Made by a program: the position numbers and the translations under genes. DNA of 64,000 nucleotides from JAAZPT01 sp034180455 (GTDB lineage Bacteria > Bacillota > Clostridia > Christensenellales > Aristaeellaceae): positions 1 through 64,000 of the forward strand of contig JAXFOG010000032.1 of the NCBI GenBank assembly GCA_034180455.1, in the 5' to 3' direction. Every line of letters starts with the position of its first letter. The stretch's first letter is position 1. This document shows, one piece after another, positions 26,104-34,685 of the stretch. A model generated the notes under the pieces. The model made no database searches, had not been told where the DNA came from, and saw only the letters and a list, made by a program, of their open reading frames with translations.

Positions 26104-28008
26104 ATGGAAAATTTGGTTTCAAGAGTTCTCTCTGGACGTTATCGTGTTGATGAATTTATAGATCAAGGCGGCATGTCATATATATATAAGGCATGGGATC
26201 TTGTACTGCAAAGGGATGTAGCCTTAAAGGTTCTAAAGCCTGAGCTTGCAAATGATAGAGAATTTACCGAACGCTTTATTATTGAGGCTATGGCTGCATG
26301 CAAGATGAAGCACGAAAATATCGTAACTCTCTATGATGTGGGATTTGAGGGAGATATACGCTACCTAGCTTTAGAATATGTTGAAGGCAAAAATATAAAA
26401 GAACTCATCAATGAGCAGACCTGCTTTGATGAACTAAGAGCATGCCAGATAATTACTCAGGTGCTCAGGGCCCTTGAACATGCACATTCTAAGAATATCA
26501 TTCATAGAGATATAAAACCTGAAAACATTGTTATTGATAAATCTGGCAATGCAAAGGTGCTTGATTTTGGAATAGCCAGAATTACAGAGGATCAGTCTGT
26601 AACAAAGGCAAATGTAGCAATAGGCACAGTTCAGTATGTAAGCCCAGAGCAAGCCTTGGGCAAGGAAATTACTGCTGCCAGCGACATATATTCTTTGGGA
26701 TTAGTTTTTTATGAGATGCTTACTGGTAGACGTGCTTTTGATGGTACAGAAGCAGTAAATATCCTGTTAAAACAGATAAATGAAGATCCTCCTCGTCCAA
26801 GATCAATTAAGCCAGAGCTTTCTGATGGAGTTGAAAAAGTACTGTTATGCGCTTTGCAAAAGCACAAGGAGAAGCGTTATTCCAGTGCTACTGAAATGCT
26901 CGCCGACATGTTTGCTATAATGAATGGCAAGGAGCCTGCTATTGCAAGCAAGGTGATGCACGAAATAGAGCAGGAAAAACGAGCAAAAGAAGCCGAAAAA
27001 ATAGCAGTACAAAAGCATTTGCGCGCAAAAGAGCGCCAAAAGAATATTCATAATGTTAAAAGATCTGTAAAAAAACATTATAATGTATTTCTTTGGGCAA
27101 TTCCTGTATTTCTTATAATCATAAGTGGAATTATTTATTGGGGCATGGGATTTATAAACAATGTTACTCAAACTGTATATGCGCCTGATCTAGTAGGAAT
27201 GGAGCAACTAAAGGCCGTTGAAAATGCTAGAAGTGTAGATTTAGCACCTCTTATAAAATATGTTTATCATGATACTATTAGTGAAAATACCGTAATCGAC
27301 CAAACTCCAGTTTATCAAACTCCAATGCATAGGGGAGATACTATCACACTGGAAGTAAGTCGCGGTAGAGAGGGCGATGTGGTACCAAATTTAGCAAACC
27401 TTAGTATTAGAGATGCCTATAATATAGCAAGCAAAAAGAACTTTACAATTAGTGTGGTGGAGCGCATTGCTTCTCGTGAGATAGATGAAGGTATAATCTT
27501 AGAGCAGCAAATAAAGCCAGGCGAACCGATACCTCAGAATAGAATAATTCAGGTAAAGGTAAGTGGAGGCTTGGTCTATGTGCCTGATTTTACAAATCTA
27601 ACTCTGGAGCAAGCAATACAACGCTGTCATGATCTAGAACTAACTCTTGATAGTGTGTCATATAATGATGTAAGTGACCCAGCACAGCTTGGCAAAGTGC
27701 TAAAGCAAAATCCTGATGCAGGTAATGCTGTGATACTTGGCACTAATATCAACCTTATAGTAGGAAGTGCTGATAGAGAATACAAGGGAGAAATTATTAT
27801 TGATACTACTGGACTTGAGCTAAATACAGAGATAAAAGTTACACTTATTGAGGGCAACAAAGAGACGATTCAATATGTAGGTAGCTATAAGCCAGATGGA
27901 GATAGCCAGATGGTAGTACCTATACAGTCCAACTTTAGCACTAATATAAAGGCAAACATCTATATAAATAATCAACTCAGGGAAACAAGAGAGGTAAACC
28001 TAAGATGA
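26104..28008 (+). CDS. prkC: PASTA-domain Ser/Thr protein kinase (PrkC/Stk type)
   Basis: Senses muropeptides or cell-wall precursors and phosphorylates cytosolic targets. 634 residues. The kinase domain is at about 10-275 (glycine loop IDQGGMSYIYKA, VALKVLK, catalytic HRDIKPENIV, DFGIAR). A charged linker rich in Lys/Glu/Arg follows, then one TM segment (about 330-357) and three extracellular PASTA repeats (about 368-560). A C-terminal beta domain of about 75 residues comes last. PASTA number varies between species. It overlaps rsgA by 4 bp. Confidence 0.93.
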   Translation: MENLVSRVLSGRYRVDEFIDQGGMSYIYKAWDLVLQRDVALKVLKPELANDREFTERFIIEAMAACKMKHENIVTLYDVGFEGDIRYLALEYVEGKNIKELINEQTCFDELRACQIITQVLRALEHAHSKNIIHRDIKPENIVIDKSGNAKVLDFGIARITEDQSVTKANVAIGTVQYVSPEQALGKEITAASDIYSLGLVFYEMLTGRRAFDGTEAVNILLKQINEDPPRPRSIKPELSDGVEKVLLCALQKHKEKRYSSATEMLADMFAIMNGKEPAIASKVMHEIEQEKRAKEAEKIAVQKHLRAKERQKNIHNVKRSVKKHYNVFLWAIPVFLIIISGIIYWGMGFINNVTQTVYAPDLVGMEQLKAVENARSVDLAPLIKYVYHDTISENTVIDQTPVYQTPMHRGDTITLEVSRGREGDVVPNLANLSIRDAYNIASKKNFTISVVERIASREIDEGIILEQQIKPGEPIPQNRIIQVKVSGGLVYVPDFTNLTLEQAIQRCHDLELTLDSVSYNDVSDPAQLGKVLKQNPDAGNAVILGTNINLIVGSADREYKGEIIIDTTGLELNTEIKVTLIEGNKETIQYVGSYKPDGDSQMVVPIQSNFSTNIKANIYINNQLRETREVNLR

Positions 28009-28871
28009 GAATTGGAAAGCTGATTAAAGGAATAGGTGGCTTTTATTATATATTATCAGAAGGCGAGACCTTTACTCTAAAGGCTAAAAAGAATTTAAAG
28101 CATAGAGGACTCTCACTTATGGTAGGAGACGATGTACATTTTTCAATGAGTGAATCAGACGGTCAAGGATGGATTGAGGATATAATTCCTCGTAGAAACT
28201 ATCTTAAGAGACCACCTGTTGCCAATATGGATATACTATGCATAGTAATATCTGCCGAGCCAAAGCCAGATTATAACCTTGTAGACCTTCTGCTTATTAC
28301 TGCATTTAAACAGAATATTAAGCCGATTATTGTTTATAACAAATGCGAACTTGGTATTGATGAGGGACTTTCTGATTATAAAGAAACTGGTGTAGAAATA
28401 TTCCCAATATCTGCTGTTGAGCATAGAGGATTAGATAAGCTTGAAAAAGCGATAAGTGGTCATACAGCATGCCTTGCAGGTCAAAGTGGAGTTGGCAAGA
28501 GTACGCTTACAAACGCTCTGCTAGGAACTACAATAGAGATTGGAGAAATAAGCGACAAAATAAAGAGAGGGCGTCATACTACACGCCATGTGGAAATACA
28601 CTTTAATGGCGATATAATGCTTTTTGATACTCCAGGATTCTCTGCTATTGAGTTGTTTAAAGACATAGAGCCTGAAGAAATACAAAAATATTATCCTGAA
28701 TTTCAAGATTCCATTCAAAGCTGCTTTTTTAAACCATGTATGCATCTTAGTGAACCAAATTGCGCTGTAAAGGCAAAGCTAGAGGCTGGCAAGATAAGTC
28801 TCGCTAGAATGAAAAGATATAGAGAACTTGTGGCAGAAGCCACAGAGAATAGGAGAAACAAATATGTGTAA
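28005..28871 (+). CDS. rsgA: Ribosome small-subunit GTPase RsgA (YloQ)
   Basis: Checks late 30S maturation. 288 residues: an N-terminal OB-fold (about 1-70), and a circularly permuted GTPase with NKCE (G4) before GQSGVGKST (G1) and DTPGF (G3). A C-terminal zinc site follows (Cys in CFFKPCMH and NCAV). It overlaps prkC by 4 bp and the rpe start by 8 bp. Confidence 0.94.
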   Translation: MRIGKLIKGIGGFYYILSEGETFTLKAKKNLKHRGLSLMVGDDVHFSMSESDGQGWIEDIIPRRNYLKRPPVANMDILCIVISAEPKPDYNLVDLLLITAFKQNIKPIIVYNKCELGIDEGLSDYKETGVEIFPISAVEHRGLDKLEKAISGHTACLAGQSGVGKSTLTNALLGTTIEIGEISDKIKRGRHTTRHVEIHFNGDIMLFDTPGFSAIELFKDIEPEEIQKYYPEFQDSIQSCFFKPCMHLSEPNCAVKAKLEAGKISLARMKRYRELVAEATENRRNKYV

Positions 28872-29496
28872 AATAAGTCCAAGTATACTTGCTGCCGATG
28901 TTCTAAATATGGAGAAGGATATTGAACGCATAGTTAATTGTGGAGTAGATTATCTGCACATGGATATCATGGACGGTCATTTTGTGCCAAACATCTCTTT
29001 TGGACCTGCTTTTGTAAAAGCCTGCCATAAAAAGTTTGATATCAAGCTTGATACGCACCTTATGTTAAGCGAGCCTGAAAAATACATAGATGTGTTTGCA
29101 GAGGCTGGTAGCGATGTTATCACAATTCATGCCGAGGTTGATAATTTTGCCTCTACCATACAATATATAAAATCAAAGGGAGTTAAGGCAGGAGCCTCAA
29201 TAAAACCTAATACACCTGCAGAAGTAATTTTGCCATATTTAAACGAGCTGGATCTAGTGCTAATAATGACAGTAGAGCCTGGATTTGGAGGTCAAAAGTT
29301 TATGCAATCTTGCGTAAGCAAGGCTAGAGAGCTAAGAGACCATGGATACAAGGGAATAATAAGTGTAGACGGTGGAGTCAATAAAGATACTGTGAAACTT
29401 TGTACTGATGCCGGAGCAGATATGGTTGTAATGGGTACTGCATTATTTGGCGCAGAAGATCCAATGAAACTAGTGGACTACGTTCATTCTCTTTAG
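28864..29496 (+). CDS. rpe: Ribulose-phosphate 3-epimerase
   Basis: Interconverts ribulose-5-P and xylulose-5-P. 210 residues, TIM barrel. It has SPSILAAD, HMDIMDGHFVPNISFG (metal His and catalytic Asp), HLMLSEP, MTVEPGFGGQ and VDGGVN. ATG 28864 has AGGAG 6 nt upstream and overlaps rsgA by 8 bp. The longer in-frame ATG 28828 is not needed. It is the last gene of the priA-rpe cluster and precedes a bidirectional terminator. Confidence 0.94.
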   Translation: MCKISPSILAADVLNMEKDIERIVNCGVDYLHMDIMDGHFVPNISFGPAFVKACHKKFDIKLDTHLMLSEPEKYIDVFAEAGSDVITIHAEVDNFASTIQYIKSKGVKAGASIKPNTPAEVILPYLNELDLVLIMTVEPGFGGQKFMQSCVSKARELRDHGYKGIISVDGGVNKDTVKLCTDAGADMVVMGTALFGAEDPMKLVDYVHSL

Positions 29497-29531
29497 TGTA
29501 AAAAATATATAATAATTATTTTATGCAAAAT

Positions 29532-29569
29532 AAAAACCCTTTTGTTAGATTTTCAACAAAAGGGTTTTT
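29532..29569. terminator. Bidirectional terminator between rpe and queT
   Basis: AAAAACCCTTTTGTT pairs perfectly with AACAAAAGGGTTTTT around an 8-nt loop. Confidence 0.88.
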
Positions 29570-29580
29570 AATTTAAAAAA

Positions 29581-30060
29581 TCATATTTTATTCAAAAGAT
29601 TTGTTTTTTCCAAAGTCTTTATTAGCAAATATCCGAGTGGGTATACAGCTAGAGCTTCTCCTGCAGCTACTGTAAACGTTGTATATAGTAGGGGAGTATC
29701 TGGAATAATTATATGTAGCATTAGACCGATAGCTATTCCATTTAGCACTACTGGAAACAACATAGCTACAAATCTATTCTTACGGAATTTATATGTAAGA
29801 ATAGCAGCTATCAATGTTGTAAGTGAGCCTACTACTATATCTACCATGCCAAAGCCACCTATCATATTGCTTATTATGCAACCTACAAAAAGTCCGGGTA
29901 TGGCTTGAGGAAAAAATATAGGCAACACAGTCAAAGCCTCAGATATTCTGCATTGAATTGGCCCCCAGCTCATAGGGTTTATTAGTGTTAGTACTATGTA
30001 TAATGCTGCTATTATAGAAGCCTGCACCATGTACTTAGTTGTAAATAAATTTTTCTTCAT
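29581..30060 (-). CDS. queT: QueT-type ECF transporter substrate-binding component
   Basis: 159 residues with about five TM helices. SWGPIQCRISEALTVLPIFFP is the recognisable part of the QueT family, the S components of energy-coupling-factor transporters thought to import queuosine precursors. The shared ECF module is not in the window. It lies 73 bp after rpmA, behind that operon's terminator. I looked for a preQ1 riboswitch in front of it and did not find a convincing one; instead a 12-nt sequence containing AAGGAAATAAAC occurs twice, the second copy near the ribosome-binding position. Confidence 0.8.
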   Translation of the reverse strand: MKKNLFTTKYMVQASIIAALYIVLTLINPMSWGPIQCRISEALTVLPIFFPQAIPGLFVGCIISNMIGGFGMVDIVVGSLTTLIAAILTYKFRKNRFVAMLFPVVLNGIAIGLMLHIIIPDTPLLYTTFTVAAGEALAVYPLGYLLIKTLEKTNLLNKI

Positions 30061-30100
30061 TATTTTTGTTGTTTATTTCCTTATTTTATGTTTATTTCCT

Positions 30101-30128
30101 TTAAAAAAATCTAGCATATAGCTAGATT
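30101..30128 (-). terminator. Terminator of rplU-prp-rpmA
   Basis: On the minus strand AATCTAGC pairs with GCTAGATT around a short loop, followed by a U run, before queT. Confidence 0.8.
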
Positions 30129-30132
30129 GTAA

Positions 30133-30417
30133 TTATTGTTCTACTGGATGAACGCTTACTTGCTTTCTATCTCTGCCCAAGCGTTCAAATCTTACTACAC
30201 CGTCTACCAAGGCATACAATGTATCATCTTTGCCACGACCTACATTAAGTCCTGGATGAATTTTTGTGCCTCTTTGACGTACTAATATATTACCTGCCAA
30301 TGAGTACTGGCCATCAGCTCTCTTTGGTCCAAGTCGTTTGCTCTCGCTATCACGGCCGTTTTTGGTAGAGCCGCCACCTTTTTTATGTGCAAAAAATTGC
30401 AAATTCAGTTTAATCAT
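30133..30417 (-). CDS. rpmA: 50S ribosomal protein L27 with cleavable N-terminus
   Basis: 94 residues. The N-terminal MIKLNLQFFAHKKGGGS is the Firmicute form, in which the Prp protease cuts between FF and AHKKGGG so that the mature tail can reach the peptidyl-transferase centre. The downstream body (GRDSESKRLGPKRADGQ, GNILVRQRGTKIHPG) is standard. It is preceded by prp, its processing protease, in the same operon. Confidence 0.96.
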   Translation of the reverse strand: MIKLNLQFFAHKKGGGSTKNGRDSESKRLGPKRADGQYSLAGNILVRQRGTKIHPGLNVGRGKDDTLYALVDGVVRFERLGRDRKQVSVHPVEQ

Positions 30418-30427
30418 ATCTGTCCTC

Positions 30428-30757
30428 CTAAGCTTCTAAGCTTATATATTCAGGAAATTCTTGCTTAATGTCTTTCAATCCTTGTAGCATAGTTTTAAGT
30501 ATTATCTGAGAGTCATGCATCTTAGCTTTATCTATGCCGTTTGGCAAGTCTATGCTTATAATGCCATTTTCCTCATCAATGCTATTGTATATAGGCTTTA
30601 TACCTGCTACACTCTCCAAGGAATTGATAGTTGTAGTAATCAGTACACTTATAGCTGTACAGACCATATCGTACTCTGCGTTATCATAGCCGGCATGGCC
30701 CTCTGCAGAAAAGCCTATAAGTTGTCCGTTCTGATACTTCAGCCTAATGTGTGTCAT
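30428..30757 (-). CDS. prp: Ribosomal-processing cysteine protease Prp
   Basis: 109 residues. It has the catalytic His of GHAGYDNAEYD and the catalytic Cys of DMVCTAISVL. It removes the N-terminal extension of L27, encoded 10 bp downstream. It overlaps or abuts the rplU stop, as in other Firmicutes. Confidence 0.94.
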   Translation of the reverse strand: MTHIRLKYQNGQLIGFSAEGHAGYDNAEYDMVCTAISVLITTTINSLESVAGIKPIYNSIDEENGIISIDLPNGIDKAKMHDSQIILKTMLQGLKDIKQEFPEYISLEA

Positions 30758-31065
30758 TACGCTACAATAGATGTAATCTCTATCTTTGTATATTTCTGTC
30801 TATGGCCACTAGCTTTTTTATAGTTTTTCTTGCTCTTATACTTATAAACTCTAATCTTTTCGCCCTTAACTTCTTTTACAACCTTAGCTGTAACCTTTGC
30901 TCCTTCTACGTATGGAGCACCTACCTTTGGCTCACCTTCGCCACCAAGCATCAATACATCAAATGTGATCTCAGAATCTGCTTCTTGATTCACTCTGTCA
31001 ATGTAAATGGTCTCACCTTCGGAAACCTTATATTGCTTGCCACCTGCTGCTATAATTGCATACAT
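30757..31065 (-). CDS. rplU: 50S ribosomal protein L21
   Basis: 102 residues, full length, starting MYAIIAAGGKQYKVSEGE and ending with the KSKKNYKKASGHRQKYTKIEI segment typical of L21. It is the first gene of rplU-prp-rpmA. GGGAGG lies upstream of the ATG, at the end of a structured leader. Confidence 0.96.
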   Translation of the reverse strand: MYAIIAAGGKQYKVSEGETIYIDRVNQEADSEITFDVLMLGGEGEPKVGAPYVEGAKVTAKVVKEVKGEKIRVYKYKSKKNYKKASGHRQKYTKIEITSIVA

Positions 31066-31074
31066 GTATTAAGC

Positions 31075-31145
31075 ACCTCCCAATTAATATTAGCCGAATT
31101 TTGAGGTTGTGCCGATTGCACATTGTCGACCTCATCCGAGCTGTA
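31075..31145 (-). ncRNA. Structured leader of rplU (candidate L21 leader)
   Basis: Read on the minus strand, three nested stems can form: AGC-CGGA with TTCGGCT, TGAGGT with ACCTCA, and TGTGC with GCACA. The last has an AATCG loop. Together they make one extended hairpin starting just after the predicted transcription start and ending before GGGAGG. Autogenous L21 leaders of this kind are known in Firmicutes, but I could not run a covariance model. Confidence 0.6.
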
Positions 31146-31152
31146 CCGTAAT

Positions 31153-31181
31153 AATCTACCACAAAACATTGCCTATGTCAA
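31153..31181 (-). promoter_or_regulatory. Promoter of rplU-prp-rpmA
   Basis: On the minus strand, TTGACA (31181-31176), a 17-bp spacer ending TGG, then TAGATT (31158-31153). Confidence 0.6.
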
Positions 31182-31227
31182 GTAAATAAGCCACATATAA
31201 TTGCAATTGTAAATTATTGTTTGCCTA

Positions 31228-31257
31228 TTGACATGGAAAGGCATTATAAATTATAAT
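31228..31257 (+). promoter_or_regulatory. Promoter of the zinc-uptake locus
   Basis: TTGACA at 31228-31233 and TATAAT at 31252-31257 with an 18-bp spacer. The -10 box abuts the inverted repeat at 31258-31280. Confidence 0.6.
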
Positions 31258-31280
31258 AATTTGCGAACGGTTCTCAAATT
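31258..31280 (+). promoter_or_regulatory. Inverted repeat, probable operator of the Fur-family regulator
   Basis: AATTTG-n-GAAC, one central base, then GTTC-n-CAAATT: a perfect 10+10 inverted repeat with single unpaired bases at three symmetric positions. It covers the predicted transcription start of the regulator gene. It does not look like the canonical Fur, PerR or Zur 7-1-7 boxes of Bacillus. Autoregulation is inferred. Confidence 0.6.
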
Positions 31281-31290
31281 GGAGGCAAAT

Positions 31291-31707
31291 ATGGCAAGAT
31301 ATATTACAAAGCAGCGTAAGATATTAGAAGATTGTCTAATGGCACATCTTGATAAAAAAGTATCTGTAAGGGATATATTATCATGTTTGAAAGATAAAGG
31401 CATATCCCAAAGCTCTGTATATAGAAATCTTGCAGCTATGGAGAAAGATGGAAAGTTAAAGCGCTTTGTAAGCGAAGATTCAAATGAAATTTTGTATCAA
31501 TACCTTGCTGATGAAGATTGTAGGAATCATATTCATCTTACTTGTACTCGCTGTGGAAAAATTTCTCATATGAGCACTGCCAATTCCATGTATATTGAGA
31601 AACATATTGAGGACGATGAACAGTTCTATATTGATAAGGGCGACACTGTTATTTATGGTCTATGCAGCCAGTGTAGAGGAAAGGAAAATACATGCAAAAA
31701 AAATTAA
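31291..31707 (+). CDS. Fur-family metal-responsive regulator, probably Zur
   Basis: 138 residues: a winged helix (about 1-75, with the recognition region SQSSVYRNLAAMEKDG) and a dimerisation domain with HIHLTCTRCGK and GLCSQC, the two CxxC of the structural zinc site. Context (ZnuA, ZnuC, ZnuB downstream) points to zinc sensing, so Zur is inferred. Sequence alone cannot exclude Fur or PerR. ATG 31291 with GGAGG 5 nt upstream is clearly better than the upstream in-frame ATG 31228, which is inside the promoter. Confidence 0.85.
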   Translation: MARYITKQRKILEDCLMAHLDKKVSVRDILSCLKDKGISQSSVYRNLAAMEKDGKLKRFVSEDSNEILYQYLADEDCRNHIHLTCTRCGKISHMSTANSMYIEKHIEDDEQFYIDKGDTVIYGLCSQCRGKENTCKKN

Positions 31708-31988
31708 AGTCTATTTTATGCCTTATTCTTGTAGCTGTGATTGTGTTTTTAATGATATGCATAGGTTTATCAACATTTCATATTATACATGTACATAAAA
31801 ATTTATCTGCAGATTGCCCAATATGTAATATTATAGCAGGCCTTAGCACAATAAAACTTATTATAATTGTGGCTATTGCTACTATTTATATAAAAGCTAG
31901 CACAAAACAAAATACTATTTTTTTAGAAAATGTGCACGAATTTACACATATTACACCCGTTACCCTTAGAGTTAAACTTCTTGATTGA
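31692..31988 (+). CDS. Small membrane protein with HxxHVH and CPIC motifs in the zinc locus
   Basis: 98 residues, two hydrophobic segments (about 7-30 and 50-70). Between them is HIIHVHKNLSADCPICNII, with three His and a CPIC that look like metal ligands. I know no named family for it. It overlaps the end of the regulator gene by 16 bp and has AGGAAAGG upstream. Its place between regulator and ZnuA suggests a role in zinc handling, which is inference. Confidence 0.7.
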   Translation: MQKKLKSILCLILVAVIVFLMICIGLSTFHIIHVHKNLSADCPICNIIAGLSTIKLIIIVAIATIYIKASTKQNTIFLENVHEFTHITPVTLRVKLLD

Positions 31989-32049
31989 AGAAACTAGTGT
32001 TGAGATTTATTAAATTAAGATATTTAACATTTGGAGGAATTATATTATT

Positions 32050-33117
32050 ATGAAAAAAATTATTTCAATTATGATAGCAATGCTTATGGTTTTAGGCCTT
32101 GTAAGCACTCAGAGTTTTGCAGAAGAAACAAAAAAAATCAATGTAGTTACCACAACGTTCCCTATCTATGACTGGACTCGAAATATTCTGGGTGACAACA
32201 TAGATCACTACAATTTAGAAATGCTACTTGACAATGGTGTAGATTTACATAGCTATCAGCCTTCAGTAGATGATATTGTAAAGATTGGTAATGCAGATCT
32301 ATTTATTTATACCGGTGGAGTATCAGACACATGGGCAAAAGATGCAATCAATAATGCTACAAACAAAAATATTAAAGTAATAAACCTTGTAGAAACCTTA
32401 GGCGATAAGGCAAAGGCTGAGGAACTAGTAGAAGGCATGGAGGATCATGATGACGATCATGACCATGATGATCATGATCATGACGATGAAGACCATGATG
32501 ATCATGACCACGACGATGAAGACCATGATGATCATGACCACGAAGATGAAGATCATGATGAACACGAGCATCACCATGAACATATAGATGAACACGTTTG
32601 GTTATCTTTAAAAAATGCGGATAAACTGTGCAAAGCAATTGCAGAACAGCTCTGTGCAATAGACCAACAAAACGCAGATTCAATTATGAAAAACTATGAG
32701 GAATATAGTAAGCAGCTTGAAGATCTTGATGATGAGTATGAAGATGCTGTTGAAAAAAGCACAAATAAGACAATTTTAGTTGCAGATAGATTCCCATTCC
32801 GTTATTTGGTAGACGATTATGATCTAAAATACTATGCTGCATTCTCTGGTTGCTCTGCAGAGTCTGAAGCTAGCTTTGAAACTGTTGCCTTCCTTGCAAA
32901 GAAACTTAATGAATTAAAGTTGAAGAACGTTCTTACAATAGATGGCAGAACGAATAAGATTGCAGAAACAGTAATACAGACCAGTGAAAATAAAGATCAG
33001 AACATACTAGTTTTAGATTCAATGCAGTCTGTAAGTGCAGAGGCAGTAAAAAATGGCGCAAGCTATTTAACAATTATGAAAGATAATCTAGAAGTGTTGA
33101 AGCAGGCACTTCAATAA
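32050..33117 (+). CDS. znuA: Zinc ABC transporter substrate-binding protein ZnuA/AdcA type
   Basis: 355 residues. A signal peptide (about 1-24, ending SFA) is followed by the cluster A-I metal-binding fold (INVVTTTFPIYDWTRNILGD; metal His in DLHSYQPS). A loop of about 50 residues rich in Asp, His and Glu (about 133-185) is typical of ZnuA and buffers zinc. DEHVWLSLKNA gives the second metal His, and VADRFPFRYL and TIDGRTNKIAETV follow. No lipobox Cys is visible, which is unusual for a Gram-positive binding protein. GGAGG precedes the ATG. Confidence 0.93.
   Translation: MKKIISIMIAMLMVLGLVSTQSFAEETKKINVVTTTFPIYDWTRNILGDNIDHYNLEMLLDNGVDLHSYQPSVDDIVKIGNADLFIYTGGVSDTWAKDAINNATNKNIKVINLVETLGDKAKAEELVEGMEDHDDDHDHDDHDHDDEDHDDHDHDDEDHDDHDHEDEDHDEHEHHHEHIDEHVWLSLKNADKLCKAIAEQLCAIDQQNADSIMKNYEEYSKQLEDLDDEYEDAVEKSTNKTILVADRFPFRYLVDDYDLKYYAAFSGCSAESEASFETVAFLAKKLNELKLKNVLTIDGRTNKIAETVIQTSENKDQNILVLDSMQSVSAEAVKNGASYLTIMKDNLEVLKQALQ
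32461..32580 (+). repeat. Four 30-bp tandem repeats coding the His/Asp loop of ZnuA
   Basis: Units begin at 32461, 32491, 32521 and 32551. The second and third are almost identical, each encoding DHDDHDHDDE or a close variant. The fourth is more diverged. Change in copy number would stay in frame and change zinc-buffering capacity. Confidence 0.8.
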
Positions 33118-33126
33118 GGAGGAAAT

Positions 33127-33837
33127 ATGGCTTTACTGGAGTGCAGGAACCTTAGTCTCGCATACGATTCCAGAACAGTACTTAAAAATGTTAATTTTGA
33201 AATAAATGAAGGAGACTATCTTTGTATAGTTGGAGAAAACGGTTCTGGCAAAACAACCCTTATGAAAGCTCTACTAGGCTTGCAGGGCATTCAGAGTGGA
33301 TCAATTGTAAGCTCTGATGGCTTTAAGCGCAATGAAATAGGTTATCTGCCCCAGCAAACAGCCATACAAAAGGATTTCCCGGCATCTGTGAGAGAAATAG
33401 TTCTCTCCGGGTGCCAGGGAAGTGCAGGTATGCGTCCTTTTTACAACAAAGCCGAAAAAAACAAAGCTGAAAATGCAATGAAAAAGATGAACATAGAACA
33501 TCTTGCAAATCGTTGTTATAGAGAACTGTCAGGAGGTCAGCAGCAGAGAGTTTTGCTAGCAAGGGCACTTTGTGCAACTCAGAAAATGCTCCTGCTTGAT
33601 GAACCTGTATCAGGTCTTGACCCGAAGGTTACAATGGAAATGTATGATCTTATATATAAACTTAACAAAGAAGATGGAATCACAATAATTATGATATCTC
33701 ACGATATGTCTGCAGCCTTGCAGTATGCTAGCCATATACTTCATATATGTGACAATAGCTTTTTTGCAAGCAAGGAAGACTATCTTAATCATTCAGATGG
33801 TTTCAATTGCAAATGTTATTCAGGAGATAGGGCATGA
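33127..33837 (+). CDS. znuC: Zinc ABC transporter ATP-binding protein
   Basis: 236 residues: Walker A GENGSGKTT, Q-loop LPQQ, signature LSGGQQQRVLLARAL, Walker B MLLLDEPVSGLDP and the switch His in ISHDM. The C-terminal CKCYSGD may be a further metal contact. GGAGGA is 6 nt upstream of the ATG, 9 bp after znuA. It overlaps znuB by 4 bp. Confidence 0.93.
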   Translation: MALLECRNLSLAYDSRTVLKNVNFEINEGDYLCIVGENGSGKTTLMKALLGLQGIQSGSIVSSDGFKRNEIGYLPQQTAIQKDFPASVREIVLSGCQGSAGMRPFYNKAEKNKAENAMKKMNIEHLANRCYRELSGGQQQRVLLARALCATQKMLLLDEPVSGLDPKVTMEMYDLIYKLNKEDGITIIMISHDMSAALQYASHILHICDNSFFASKEDYLNHSDGFNCKCYSGDRA

Positions 33838-34685
33838 GTGAAATATTTACCAAACTAAGTTTATATATGCAGTATCCGTTCGTACGCTATGCAATGGTGG
33901 TAGGCGTGCTTATTGCACTTTGCTCATCATTGCTGGGTGTAACACTGGTGCTAAAAAGATTTTCTTTTATAGGTGATGGACTCTCACATGTAGCATTTGG
34001 TGCAATGGCGATAGCCACCGTATTAAAGCTTACTAATAATATGGCTTTTATACTTATAATTACAGTTATATCTGCAATACTTATTTTGCGCACAGGACGC
34101 AACACTAAGTTGCAAGGTGATGCTATAATAGCAATGATGTCAGTTGCATCTTTAGCTATAGGATATCTACTTCTAAATGTGTTTGGCGCTTCAGCCAATC
34201 TTTCTGGAGATGTATGCACTACGCTTTTTGGTTCTACATCTATACTAACATTAAGACCCCAAGAAGTATGGCTATCTGCAACGTTGTCTATAATAGTGGT
34301 TATAATATTTATACTTTTTTATCATAAGATATTCAGCGTAACATTTGATGAAAGCTTTGCAAAGGCTACTGGAATAAATACCGAAGCATATAACTTAATT
34401 ATTGCTATAATTGTGGCTGTAATAGTTGTGCTGGCAATGAACTTGGTAGGATCGCTACTTATATCAGCACTAGTAATATTCCCTTCAATATCTGCAATGA
34501 GGATATTTAAGACTTTTAAATCTGTTACAGTGTGCTCTGCAATTTTATCTGTGTTTTGTGCAAGCTTTGGAATTATAATCGCTATATTGGCAGGCACTCC
34601 CGTAGGCTCAACAATAGTTGTGATAAACCTACTGATGTTTGTGCTGTTTAGTCTTATTGCTTATGCTAAAGGAGGAAAAGCATGA
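33834..34685 (+). CDS. znuB: Zinc ABC transporter permease
   Basis: 283 residues, about eight TM segments, of the ABC-3 metal permease family. DGLSHVAFGAMAI and the cytosolic EAA-like region TFDESFAKATGI are typical. It works with ZnuC and ZnuA for zinc import. Start and stop overlap its neighbours by 4 bp each, so the operon is tightly coupled. Confidence 0.92.
   Translation: MSEIFTKLSLYMQYPFVRYAMVVGVLIALCSSLLGVTLVLKRFSFIGDGLSHVAFGAMAIATVLKLTNNMAFILIITVISAILILRTGRNTKLQGDAIIAMMSVASLAIGYLLLNVFGASANLSGDVCTTLFGSTSILTLRPQEVWLSATLSIIVVIIFILFYHKIFSVTFDESFAKATGINTEAYNLIIAIIVAVIVVLAMNLVGSLLISALVIFPSISAMRIFKTFKSVTVCSAILSVFCASFGIIIAILAGTPVGSTIVVINLLMFVLFSLIAYAKGGKA

Noticed and set aside
30061..30132. 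preQ1 riboswitch before queT
   Set aside because: The family context invites it, but the sequence gives only a terminator and a duplicated AAGGAAATAAAC; the conserved preQ1-I pseudoknot core is absent.
32372..32683. His/Arg-rich protein on the minus strand
   Set aside because: It is the reverse-strand shadow of the znuA repeats.
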